In this document: piece by piece, positions 46,154 to 57,061 of the stretch
Position numbering within the stretch: the first letter of the stretch is position 1
Layout: each line of letters opens with the position of its first letter
From: Euphorbia lathyris
Taxonomy: Eukaryota > Streptophyta > Magnoliopsida > Malpighiales > Euphorbiaceae
Direction of reading: 5' to 3'
Assembly (NCBI RefSeq): GCF_963576675.1
Contig: NC_088915.1
Span: forward strand, 7,383,001 to 7,447,000
Length of the DNA stretch: 64,000 nt
Program-made: the position numbers and the translations under genes
Notes under the pieces: generated by a model
Database searches by the model: none
Told to the model about the DNA's origin: nothing
What the model saw: only the letters and a program-made list of their open reading frames with translations

Positions 46154-49100
46154 ATGGATGGTGACAGAAACCGTAAAGGAAAAGCTAAAGTGGTAAGATT
46201 TACCGCTTTATTTCGTTGATTTTTACATCGAACTGAATCTGTGGGGGGTTTTTTGTATTCGCCGGAATCGCAGTCGGGCGTATGAGAATCACGCCCGACC
46301 TACGGTTCAGGCGTATGAGTATCACGCCCTACCAGTGGTGCAGGCGTGATAGCCACATGCCCGCACCAATGGTAGGGCGTGATACGCATACGCCCGAACC
46401 ACAGATAGGGCGTGATACGCATACGCCCGCACCACTGATCGGGCGTGATGCGCATACGCCCGACCAGTGGTTCGGGCGTGATTCCCTTACGCCCACGGTT
46501 TTTTTTTTATAAAAATTTACATTATTTAAAATTTTAGTAATTTAGTGTAATTTTATAATTTTAGTATAAATTTAGTATAGTATTAGCATAATTTTTACAG
46601 TTTTATTAATTTAGGGTAATTTTATAAATTTAGTATAATTTTAGTATAATTTTAGTATAACTTTATTATAATTTTATAATTATAGTATAATTACAATTAT
46701 TTACACTTTTATTAATTTAGTAGTATTTTAGCATAATTTTATAAATTTAGTATAATTTACATTATTTATAATTTTATTAATTTAGTGTAATTTTTTTTGT
46801 AGACGGAGCGGCCTACTAGGGGTGGGAAATCCATCCCGTCATCTGCTCGTCGTCTAGATATGGATGGTGAGGATGATACACCACGCCATACGAGATTGCG
46901 TGGTATTGATATATCCGGTCGTAGGCGTAAAGGGGCTGCGACGGACCAGTTGAGGAGGGGACCGATTGTGGAGCAGCCCGATATTGATGGATCGGAGGGG
47001 GCTACAGATTTTGATGACAGAGAGCCTAACATCGATACTTTTGAGGACTACCTGGATGTGGCAGCCCGGACAGTGCGACAGTCTGCAGTTGCACATGATC
47101 GCGAGGTTGAGGATAGCGATGAGCAGCCGGTCCCGGGGAGACAGCCGACCCAGCGCGTAGGAGGTCGTTTTGCGAGTACAGGTATTTTTTATAATTTTAG
47201 TATAATTTTAGTACAATTTTAGTATATTAGTATATTTTAGTATAATTTTATTATAATTTTAGTATATTAGTATATTTTAGTATATTTTATAATTTTAGTA
47301 TAATTTTAGTATATTTTAGTATAATTTTAGTATAATTTAGTATATTTTAGTATAATTTAGTATAATTTAGTATTTTAGTACAATTTTAGTATATTAGTAT
47401 ATTTTAGTATATTTTATAATTTTAGTATAATTTTAGTATATTTTAGTATAATTTTAATATAATTTAGTATACTTTAGTATAATTTAGTATTTTAGTATAA
47501 TTTTAGTATCTTTTAGCATAATTTAGTATACTTTAGTATACTTTAGTATAATTTAGTATAATTTAGTATTTTAGTATAACTTAGTATTATTTTAGTATAT
47601 TTTAGTATAATTTTATAACTTTTAGGGACAAGCAAACGTCCCAAAGCTAGTAAGGACGAGAGCTAGCTAGTTACTGCACCGGTGGATGGTAGCCCCATTG
47701 ATGGTTCCGTGATTCCTAGTTTTCTAGGACATGTTGCCTTACGGATGTTGGGAGGAGAGATTCGGTCGTTTCTGACATGCTACAACAGATCATCAGCATG
47801 CCGAGATTTGTGTCAGTGGTTTTCTGGACCCGAGGTAAGAATAATATAGTGTGTCAACATTTATTGTAATTTGTATTTTTAACTATAAACATAAAAAACA
47901 TTCAGTAATTGTATAAATTGTATATGTGTCATTTTACAGCTTAGGGAGATGATCGAGAAGACTGGTTTGTCTCACCTTCCACATGCCATGTTTAAGAACC
48001 TCGACACTCCGCTGTTGACTGCGTTCGTGGAGCGGTGGCAGCCTGATACGAACTCCTTCCACATGCCGTTCGGAGAGATGACTATCCAGCTGCATGATGT
48101 GTGGCAGATTCTTCGGATCCTGATCGACGGTCCGATGGTGTCCGAGTCTCCCCCTACTGACGGGCTTCATGCCATGTGCATGATGATGTTTGGGGTGAGT
48201 CAGGCTGAGCTTCTATTATCGGGCTGACATTTATAGGGTGGTGGAGGTGTATTTGTTGGGGATGTACACGGGCTTCTCACCGAGGGTAGGGATGACGCTA
48301 CTCGAGCCACAGCGTGGATGTGGCTTATGCTTGGATTCACTCTGTTTGTTGACAAGAGTGGAGATAGGATTAGACCGGCCCATCTTATTGAGGTTTACGG
48401 CGGTGTCAGCGGGGCAGCTGGACTATCATGGGGGTCTGCTACACTTGCCATGTTGTACCAGCAGCTGGGGATAGCGAGCAGAGGAGACTGTTCAGGTATA
48501 TGTGGATGTTTGACCCTACTGCAGGCATGGATATACGATTATTTTCCGGTGTTCCGACCGCATAGAGGAGCTCACTTGATCCCAGCTGACCATGCCCGTG
48601 CACTGAAATGGGAGGTCGGGATACCAGGCAAGACGACCGCCCGACTAGATACCTTTCGTGGGCAGCTGGACCGTATGACGGTGGCAGAGGTATTTTATAA
48701 AATTTTAGAATTAATTTAAGTATTATTTATAGTATATTATTTTTTTTATTGAGTATTACTTTTTTCCAGGTGACGTGGTTGCCTTATGGTCCTGTCCCCG
48801 ATGATGATCGGCTTCGAGTGTCCTACGCTGGTTGGATACGGTGCAGAGACATCGTCGAGCCGTATATGCCCGATCGAGCGCTGCGACAGGTCGGATATAC
48901 TCAGCCTATCCCAGCTGAGCGTATTAGACCGGATAAAGCAGTACGCCCATGGAGATCTATAGCGTATAAGCTCACGCATTCCTTAGTCACAGTTGAGGAT
49001 ACCTGGCTGAGATTTCCATCGGCTCGGGGCATTGATCGGAGGAGATGCCGACCAGTTGGATACGATCCCACTGCCTGTGATCCTGCTTATATGGACTGGT

Positions 49101-49388
49101 ATATGCGATATTCGCATCCTCATCTCCTTCATGCACCACAGGCTGGACCGGTACAGCATGTTCGCGCCAACAGCGAATTTCTAAGTTTATTATTATTTAA
49201 TATTATTATTTAGTATTAGTTTATATGTGTTTAATTTTTAATATTTATTTATTAATTTTTTTTTACAGTGGGTTGGCTGGTTGTGGCGTGTCACCCAACT
49301 ATCGGCTACCCACCGATCTGACGAGGATGTTCCACACATTAAGAGGGAGATGGATGAGTTTATGGATGCGTGGCGTCGGGCGAGCTAA
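46154..49388 (+). CDS. plant mobile domain (aminotransferase-like) protein, seven exons
   Basis: Proposed exons: 46154-46192, 46803-47181, 47671-47834, 47940-48194, 48237-48689, 48770-49150, 49269-49388, all in frame, about 596 residues. The first about 140 residues are basic and acidic linker. The PMD follows: LTCYNRSSACRDL, FHMPFGEMTIQLHDVWQIL, IDGPMV, LGFTLFVDKSGDRI, GLSWGSATLAMLYQQLG and LLLQAWIYDYFP-like sequence, then VTWLPYGP, then a C-terminal WRVTQL segment. PMD proteins occur in host silencing factors (MAIN/MAIL1) and in plant transposons; no enzymatic activity is established. Oddities: the canonical acceptor for exon 3 (47626) brings in a TAG at 47664-47666, which the acceptor at 47669-47670 avoids; intron 4 would be only 42 bases. 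Exons are GC-rich against AT-rich introns. Confidence 0.82.
46276..46497. repeat. array of seven palindromic 33-bp units (left)
   Basis: GGCGT starts at 46277, 46310, 46343, 46376, 46409, 46442 and 46475, a strict 33-bp period. Each unit is a 20-bp palindrome of type GGGCGTGATACGCATACGCCC (varied centres) plus a 12-13-bp spacer of type GACCAGTGGTTC that is also close to palindromic. It lies in intron 1 of the PMD gene, 270 bp from the element's left end. Confidence 0.93.
46520..46800. repeat. AT-rich minisatellite in PMD intron 1
   Basis: Repeats of TTTAGTATAATTTTAGTATAA-like words (unit about 10-12 bp) fill the second half of intron 1. No other signal. Confidence 0.8.
47182..47625. repeat. 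AT-rich minisatellite filling PMD intron 2
   Basis: About 440 bp built almost only of ATTTTAGTATA and its variants (AATTTAGTATA, TATTTTAGTATA). Splice donor GTATTT at 47182 and acceptor TTTTAG at 47625 lie at its two edges, so the repeat has expanded to fill the intron. Confidence 0.88.
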
Positions 49389-49581
49389 ATTATTGTTGTA
49401 GAACTTCATACATTTTAACACTTTTGATATTATATTTACTGTTTTATGTTTATAAATGTTTATGTTTATTAATGTTTATTTTAATGTTTATGTTTTTAAA
49501 TTTTATTTGTTAAAGGGTAATACGAGTTTACGGGTTTAACAGGCTATTTACGGGTTTAACGAACTATTTACGGGGTTAAAA

Positions 49582-49791
49582 AGCTATTTTTTTTTTTGCC
49601 AATCCGATACGCGGGCGTGTGGCTATCACGCCTCACCGCGTGGTCGGACGTGATAGCCAACTGCCCGACCTTGCGGTGAGGCGTGGGGCTATCACGCTCG
49701 ACCACACGGTGAGGCGTGATATCTATACGCCCGACCACGCGGTGAGGCGTGATAGCCACACGCCCGCGTATCGGATTGGCAAAAAAAATAG
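49582..49791. repeat. array of five palindromic 33-bp units (right), itself an inverted repeat
   Basis: GGCGT-type starts at 49614, 49647, 49680, 49713 and 49746, again exactly 33 bp apart. Core GGCGTGATAGCCACACGCCC, spacer GACCACGCGGTGA. The array is framed by GCCAATCCGATACGCGGGCG on the left and its exact complement on the right, so it forms one large inverted repeat of about 60-bp outer arms. It lies between the PMD stop codon and the element's right end. Confidence 0.93.
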
Positions 49792-50038
49792 ATATTTCCC
49801 TCCCAAAACCCATGAAAGGGCATTTTCGACCTTTCACGGGGCTAGGGGTGGGAATTTGTGGCTGGGTTTAACAACACCCTTATTTTACCTTTCATTAAAT
49901 GACTACTCCATTTGATAATGATATTTTAAGTAATTATAATTTTTTAATTAATTTTTTTAGTTTCAAAATCATTTAAATCGTGTTTAGTTATTAGATGAGA
50001 GAGAAAGTTCTAAAAGATAATTATTTTAAAAATGGGAT

Positions 50039-51330
50039 AAAACTACTTTAATATTTATAGTCAGAAGTAATTTTATCTATAACGTCTAAAATGGTATAAT
50101 TTTACACATAATTTTGCAGCTAAAAGCTGTTTTATTCTTGATTTTGACAAGTTTAGTTAATTTCAGATATTATTAAAAAGGTCTAATGCTTCCCCAACCC
50201 CTTTAACTTGTCCAAATTGGTCATTTTATCCCTCAAACTCATCGAATGTCCTATTTACCTCCTTAACTCCATAAAAATGGTATTTCTCGCCCCCTCAACT
50301 TGTCTATTTACCCCTCCAACTCATAAAATGTCCTACTTACCCCCCTTAACTTCATAAAAGTGGTATTTTCCATCCCTTACAATCCGTTATCGAGGCCTAA
50401 ATTGATGCAATTTTTTAAACGTTAAACCTATATTGGTGTTATTTTGTATGTGGAACTTAAATTGATACTTCCACAAAAACCATAAGCTTATTTTGGTACC
50501 TTATTCCTACATATAATGTTTTTAATTATTGTAATAAACACATGAAGGATCAATATAATTATCAAATTAAACAAAATAAAAAGTTGATACTAAAAAAATA
50601 TATTTTCAAACTCACTTGAATAAGTCCTATTAATTTTGCACTATAAAGAGATAAAAAAAATACCACTTTTATGAAGTTAATGGGGGGTAAATAGGATCAT
50701 CAGAGGTGAGAAATACCACTTTTATGAAGTTAAGGATGTAAATAGGATATTCGATGAGTTGATGAGGGGTAAAATGACCAATTTGGACAAGTTAAGGGGT
50801 GAGAAATACCATTTTTATGGACTTAAGAGGGTAAATAGAACATTCGATAAGTTGGAGGGGTAAAATGTCCAATTTGGACAAATTAAGGGGGTAGAGGAGC
50901 ATTAGGCCTATTAAAAAATATAGATACATTTTTTCTATAGTCTGCACCAATTACATACCTGTTGGTTCTAAAGAACAAAATATTTCATAGTTTTTATGAT
51001 TTAATAATAGAATTGCATATTTTTTTTTTTTAAATTCGGTGAAATATTATAATTTTTTTTGTCCACTCGTACAAAATAAGTATATTTTTTTAAAAAAAAA
51101 TTCATGTCTAATCATATGTTTGTGATCTATTACTAATTAGTGATAAACTGATGTATATGTGAAGTATAGATGATAAGATTCATGATCGAGAATACAATTT
51201 GATGAATTTTTTTTCAAATTAACCCAATTTATTAAGGTTATGTAAAATTACTCTTGACTGTTAATATTCTGGATAAAATTATATCATTTAAATGCTAAAG
51301 GTAAAATTGCTTCTAACTACAAATGTTTGA
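50039..51330. repeat. dispersed repeat (family R1), copy 4, interrupted
   Basis: Carries the R1 phrases (GATAAAACTACTTTAATATT, CACATGTTTGTGATCTATTACTAATTAGTGATAAA-type, CAATTTGATGAATTTTTT) and is interrupted by 50180-50908. The other copies of R1 read through the site. Confidence 0.7.
50171..50917. mobile_element. MULE-like MITE with 9-bp target duplication
   Basis: Element 50180-50908 (729 bp), exact 9-bp duplication TATTAAAAA (50171-50179, 50909-50917). Ends GGTCTAATGCTTCCCC / GGCCTAATGCTCCTCT, followed on both arms by AACTTGTCCAAATTGGTCATTTT and CTCATCGAATGTCCTATTTACC repeats. Same family style as 11216-11595. Non-coding. Confidence 0.87.
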
Positions 51331-51528
51331 GATATTTGTACATTTGATATCTTTAAAAATTGAAAATTGTGGTTCTATTAAAAACATGATTTTAAACAAC
51401 TAGAATTTTTTACTTTAAGATCATTATTCATCATTTTCATTAGATTAACAGTAAAATAATCATTATATTAGTAAAATACAAATTTAATAATAATTTGACT
51501 ATTCTTTTTTGGCGTCCTTATATTATAG

Positions 51529-52218
51529 GGATAAGGTGTAAAAATATTTTTAACGTTTGCAGTTAGAAGCAATTTTACCCTTAACATCTAAAATGGTGCA
51601 ATTTTATCTCTAAAGTTGGGAGGCAAGTGCAATTTTACCCTAACGTTGTCAAGTTGGTTCATTTTCAGACATTATTATAAAACACATATATTTTGTTCCT
51701 TTTTTAAAAATGAAAGAATATATTATTACGGTTCTGAATGGAGAACTGAACAAATAAAGGGTGGTGGAACAGACCCCCACTCACCATAATCAGGCACTGA
51801 AACAGACGCTCTAGCTAAACTATGAGCTACCTGGTTCGCACCAATTGCATATCAGTTCGTTTAAAAGAAATCATATTTTCTGTGATTTAATAATAGAATT
51901 GGAGGTTAATATTTATTAATTCAGCAAAATATTTTGAATTCTTTTTGTCCAGCTCGTAAAATAGACAATATATTTTTATTTTCACGTTTAATCATATGTT
52001 TATGATCTGTCACTAATAAATGATAAAAATGACTCGCATGTGTTGTATATGACAAGATTTATAACCGAAAAGTCATGTTGATAAATTATTTCTAAAATTG
52101 ACAATGTTAAAATTACTCTTGGATGCCAATATTAGAGGTAAAATTGCATTATTTTAGACGTTAGATGTAAAATTGTTCTTAACTATAAACATTAGGTGAA
52201 TTTTTGCACCTCGTCTAT
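51529..52218. repeat. dispersed repeat (family R1), copy 5
   Basis: Begins GGGATAAGGTGTAAAAAT and ends ATTTTTGCACCTCGTC, an inverted pair, which suggests that R1 is a TIR element of about 690 bp. An internal stretch (51715-51850) holds GTGGTGGAACAGACCCCCAC and TGAGCTACCTGGTTCGCACC, possibly a small LINE or gene scrap. Confidence 0.7.
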
Positions 52219-52756
52219 TTTATTTAGGGAAAAGTACGAAAAAAATGTTTGTGGTTTGCTCAATTTGCAAACAGAGACATGTGGTTTAAAAGTTTACAGG
52301 TAAGGGTCTGTGATATGTTTTATTTACAAAACAAAGTATTACAATTACACAGTTAAGTTCTGATTACAACTAAATATATTTTTATCTTAAAAAAATTATT
52401 CTTACACATCAGCAAAACACAACCTCCGAAAAAAACACCTTCCTAAATCGAAACAATAAATAATATGGTGGAATTTTACGTTTTTTTACTAATCTGACAG
52501 TTTATGAACTAAATTGATATTTAAAGTCATTTTACACCGTTGCAATTTGATTTTGGGATCTATGTTTTGTCAATAATATAATTGAAAAAAAAACGCTCTT
52601 ATTGTCATCAATTACTTAAAAGTTTAATTTTAAATATTTTGTTTTGTAAAAAACAGCAAACCACATACGTCTATTTGTAAATTTTTAAATTACGGATCTC
52701 TATTTATAAATAAGGCAAACTACAAGCATTCTTTTCGTACTTTATTCTTTTATATA
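52218..52756. mobile_element. MULE-like MITE (GGGAAAAGTACGAAAA ends)
   Basis: Element 52227-52747 (521 bp); right end complement GAATAAAGTACGAAAAGAATG. Flanked by TTTTATTTA / TTTTATATA (8 of 9 match). The ends resemble those of the Pack-MULE at 5699, suggesting one family. Confidence 0.78.
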
Positions 52757-52924
52757 TTTATATATATATATTCTAAATTCTAAATAAAAAAAAATTTAAT
52801 AGAAATCCACACATAAAAATATTACAAAATTTTTAATAGTTTTGAAGTTCAAAGGTGTATAACAGAAGTAACGGAAAAGTTGAGGGATATGGATGTAATT
52901 TACCTAGATAACATGTGTCTTTAA

Positions 52925-53000
52925 GCACACATTGTATCTCACTCGCCATGGTTTTAACTGTGCCCACACGCGCACGACAGAGCAAAAAAGTAGGTGTGAA
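52925..53000. repeat. second copy of the MYB5 upstream block
   Basis: ATTGTATCTCACTCGCCATGG, then CCCACACGCGCA and GCAAAAAAGTAG-like sequence, matches 38829-38900 with small changes. No MYB or other gene lies next to this copy within 3 kb. Confidence 0.75.
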
Positions 53001-53209
53001 TTTTTGTGATGGTGACTCAACATGCATCTGCCACGTGTCCGAGAAATAGGCGATGATGAAACGTCAGCTCCAACGTCATCTTTTATTTAATGCTATCAAT
53101 TTTATCTTCTGTAGATATAAATTGATGTTTTTATTTTTTTCAATTAATACGCATATTATGGATGCTAGTATGTTAGGGTCCGTTTGTTTTACTTGTGTTT
53201 CATGTTTAT

Positions 53210-53473
53210 TATTCTCTCCATTTCATTATATAGGTCATTTTAGTAAATTAGTTTTTTCGCAAAATATAAGTTATTCTACGATTCCAAGAACTTTTAGCTT
53301 AGTTTTTTGGTCCAAATATTAATTTTTTTATATTGGTACATGTGTTTTTTAATATTCCAATGTTTATTCTCTAATAGTGACATGAGAGAGAATTTTTTTT
53401 TTAGTTAACCAATATATTTCTTAATTTGTGTGAAATACCCTAGAATGACTTATATAATGGAATGGAGTGAGTA
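53210..53473. mobile_element. Stowaway-type MITE
   Basis: About 260 bp between TA dinucleotides. Inverted ends TTCTCTCCATTTCATTATATAGGTCATTTTAG and the complement of CTAGAATGACTTATATAATGGAATGGAGTGAG (in parts) match the CTCCCTCCGTTCCATAAT-type Stowaway ends. It is itself inserted in a MITE with GGGTCCGTTTGTTTTAC / AGCAACCAAACATCTGC ends (about 53174-53660). Confidence 0.82.
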
Positions 53474-53660
53474 TTACAGTTTTACTGTTTACCATTTGAA
53501 AAGTTTGTTGTTCCAAATAGTAGAAATTTTTTGTTTTTATAAAAAACTATTTTTCAGCTATAAAAGGCAAAAAAAAAAAGTCTAAATAAATATCTAAAGC
53601 TTTAATTTTCAAATGAAAAGGCAAATAGTAACATAAAAATCAGCAACCAAACATCTGCTA

Positions 53661-54144
53661 AGCGTTGTTGATATACGGAAAAATTATAAAATTTGATCAA
53701 ATTGGAGGCTCGTTTACATATTTAGACCTATTACATTATCTCTTACCAAATTAGACACTTTCAAATTACTTTCTCAAAATACCCTTAGTATATATATTAT
53801 GACTTAACCATTTTTTCACTCCATTTCTCATCATTTGCAATCCAATTTCAGTTTCATACATCAATACATGGTCCATAAATTTCTTTGTGTATGTTAGTTT
53901 TGAGTATTTTAAGTTAGTTTGTACATTTATCAAACGAATTTGCAGATTTTATCAACCCAGTGGGTTCATAATTTATGATTTTGCTTCGTAGTGAAAGCAA
54001 AATCGTGAACTGCGAACCAACAGTTTATAATTTTGCTTAGCAGAAGAAACAAAATCGTGAACTGAGAACCAGCAATTGCTTCCACTACGAAGCAAAATCG
54101 TAAACCGTGAACCCATCGGGTTGATAATATATTTTGGTTAAGTC

Positions 54145-54145
<1 letters not shown>
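53661..54145. other. no gene recognised
   Basis: Contains a short triplicated phrase around GCAAAATCGTGAACTG (53990-54110) with an inverted copy, i.e. a small hairpin-forming repeat, otherwise AT-rich. Confidence 0.5.

Positions 54146-54198
<53 letters not shown>
54146..54198. repeat. (TA)n microsatellite
   Basis: About 26 uninterrupted TA units. Shorter TA runs are at 23806-23820 and 57576-57595. Confidence 0.97.
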
Positions 54199-54201
<3 letters not shown>

Positions 54202-57061
54202 TTAAGTTTCTCATCAAACACAATAAAAGCCTAAAATTTTTATAATGTCATTCAATTTCTTTATTTGATCTATAAACACTCAATTTGATCTTTATATAAA
54301 CTTAAACCATAATCACACAAACTTCAACTAAAAATTTCCTCTTATATCATATTTATCTCTTAATTTCCTACCTCAAACTGTGCTTAAGATCAGAAAAATT
54401 TGTCCTCAATATTCATATCCTAAATATTAATCATCAAATCATGAACTCTTATTCAACTTAAGATTCTATAATACACTAAATTCATGTTATAATCTCTCAA
54501 TCATTAATCAACTTTCAAACCCATTAAATGAAACCTCCATATTTTATCTTTCCCAATCCCATATCTATTATCTTCAATTGATCACTTTATCATTTCCTCA
54601 ATTTCCTATATTCCTAAGGAGACCAACTGATCATGTAAACCAGTAGCAATGTCTCTCAAATAAGGAGAAAAATCAAAGCAAAAACCAAATTCTGGTTTAA
54701 CGCTAAAATGACCAACATATGTCGTTTTCAGCATAACTTTTTCATATGGAGTCCGATTAAAGCAATTCAAAAACCCTTGGAAACGTAAGATAATAATAAA
54801 GAACTTTAATTTAGGACTCCATGACAGATTCAGCTTCTATCTGGTAGAAAAATGCATCACAAGGTTCAGATACGAATCTGATTCTCCCACAGCACCTATA
54901 TAGACAATTCTCTATATCTCTAGCTCAAAGTTATGACTTTCTCATAACCCATATCACCAAATATCAAATAATTTACTATTTTTCATACACCTAGATATTG
55001 CTAACCATCAAATCTCATTTTTACACCTCATTAGCTAGTTACTCAATCCTCGAAAAATTCCAAATTATTTCTTAGCTATCACCAAATATCCATATTCCTC
55101 AATTACTATCGATTATTTCTTAGCTATCATCAAATATCGATATTCCTCAATTACTATCAACCGTAGGTCCGAAGAATTTAATCTAGAGCTCTGATACCAA
55201 ACTGTCACACCCGACCCTAAATGACCTCAATCGGCATCGGGCGTGAAATAGAAAGATAATAATCAATACTTAGGAGTCTCCAATTTATCCACATATCATT
55301 ATATTACAATTGCAATACCAAAGTTCTAACCACAATTCTAACAATAAGCAGCCAACTTCCAAACCTCGCCTAATCGGGCGGTGCGAGACGTCTCTTAACA
55401 TTGCCTATCCCATATGGTCTTACCCAACACTTCACTGCCATACCCAATAGGTCTTCAGACTGTGTACACAGGCCATGTCCCTCACTGAACATGGTCTTCA
55501 AATATGGAACCACCGATCCGGATAACTCCCGATGGATATAAAATCATAAAATCATAACGTGCTCAAATATCCTTTCACAATCAAATTCTAAACTATTTGA
55601 TAACCAAAAATCATTTGGCTTCAATTAGCCCTTTTGTATCATAAAAATCATATTTGGACTTCAACCCAAAATAATAACAACAATAACCGCAACAGATTTC
55701 TCAATCCAAAAACAATTCGTAAGATATCACTGTCACACCCGACCCTAAATGACCTCAATCGGCATCGGGCGTGAAATAGAAAGATAATAATCAATACTTA
55801 GGAGTCTCCAATTTATCCACATATCATTATATTACAATTGCAATACCAAAGTTCTAACCATAATTCTAACAATAAGCAGCCAACTTCCAAACCTCGCCTA
55901 ATCGGGCGGTAACATTCTCTATATTCTGTACTTTCTCACCTAAAAACATTAAAACATTTAAAAACGTGAGACAAAAATCTCAGTAAGAAACTATCAGCTA
56001 CAAAAACCAACTTTACTTAACATAGCTACACATATACATTGATAAATGGATTTAATCAAAACCTTATAAAATATACTCAAAACTTAAGTTCGTATATAGT
56101 CAAAGTAGTAAACCAAAACCATAAAACTATATAATCTTGTATCCATTCTTGAGTTCAAAACCTTATAAAATATTGTAATCAAACAAGTGTTTTATCAAAC
56201 CAACTCGTATTTAATCAAACGTAAAACCTTATAGCAAAATCAATCATAACCGAAAACATAATCCAAATGAACTTAAAACATTATATCCATTCTCGAGTTC
56301 TCCCCTTAAGTATCAATGCATAACCACATATATAATCGAGACGTCTCTTAACATTGCCTATCCCATATGGTCTTACCCAACACTTCGCTGCCATAACCAA
56401 TAGGTCTTAAGACTGTGTACACAGGCCATGTCCCTCACTGAACATGGTCTTCAAATATAAAACCACCGATCCGGATAACTCTCGATGGATATAAAATCAT
56501 AGCGTGCTCAAATTTCCTTTCACAATCAAATTCCAAACTATTTCATAACCATAAATCATTTGGCTTCAATTAGCCATTTTGTATCATAAAAATCATATTT
56601 GGACTTCAATCCAAAATAATAACAACAATAACCGCAACAGATTTCTCAACCCAAAAACAATTAGTAAGAAATCATCAAATTCACCAAAAACATATATGTA
56701 TATATGTAAATCAACCAAATTAAGCCTTAAATCAACATAATCAAGTAAAATCTGAAATTCACATAGAAACATAATCAATAGCTTCATTGGAACCGTAATT
56801 TCACAATAAAAAGCAAATCATGAAAAACCTCAATTTTACAAACTTCATGCATAACCCTAAAAAATCAATTTCTGAAAATTCTTTGATTATATATATATCT
56901 ATATACATAAAACTCAAAATATAGTTGATAGTTACTTACTTTGGCTATTAATTGAAGAAACCACACTCGTTCAATTCTCCTCTAAATTCTGTCTAAGACA
57001 TTTCCCTCCAAATACTGCCGAAACTCAAAAACTCTTCGGTTAAGGTGGGGAGAATTGTCAC
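54199..57061 (-). mobile_element. LTR-retrotransposon debris (TGTCACACCCGACCC family)
   Basis: A primer-binding site on the minus strand (TGGTATCAGAGCTC, 55186-55199) sits next to an LTR edge TGTCACACCCGACCC at 55203. The 54199-55185 side would be non-coding leader, with a tandem copy of about 58 bp at 55060-55150 (TTATTTCTTAGCTATCA twice). LTR copy 1 (55203-55730) lacks an internal segment present in copy 2 (55731-57061, bases about 55910-56335), and is cut off where copy 2 begins. No gag or pol is visible, so this may be a non-autonomous element; PBS type alone does not distinguish copia from gypsy. Confidence 0.75.
55186..55199 (-). other. primer-binding site (tRNA-Met type)
   Basis: Minus strand TGGTATCAGAGCTC, the perfect plant initiator-tRNA-Met complement, three bases from the LTR edge at 55203. 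Confidence 0.8.

Larger units (their letters stand above)
45998..49887 (+). mobile_element. PMD-encoding DNA transposon with two 33-bp repeat arrays
   Basis: Element 46006-49879 (3874 bp) between an exact 8-bp duplication TTATTTTA (45998-46005, 49880-49887). The inverted ends are imperfect over about 45-50 bp: left GTGGGTTATTAAACCCAGCC, right complement GGGTGTTGTTAAACCCAGCC, then both have CTAGCCCCGTGAA. Inside are a seven-exon plant mobile domain gene and two arrays of palindromic 33-bp units, one in intron 1 and one between the gene and the right end. No transposase domain is visible. The target size and ends do not settle the superfamily (a MULE derivative is my first guess, hAT the alternative). 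Confidence 0.85.

Noticed and set aside
46276..46497. CRISPR-like array of regularly spaced repeats
   Set aside because: The period is regular, but the 'spacers' are also repeated and the setting is a plant transposon intron. It is a minisatellite.
46282..46512. ORF with an 11-residue repeat (GRDTHTP-type)
   Set aside because: It is only the translation of the 33-bp array (33 is a multiple of three) and lies in an intron. The right array gives similar false ORFs at 49568-49915 on both strands.
52833..53027. 64-codon minus ORF beginning with a MASEIQ-like segment also seen near 38849
   Set aside because: The similarity comes from the repeated non-coding block, and neither reading frame continues into a gene.
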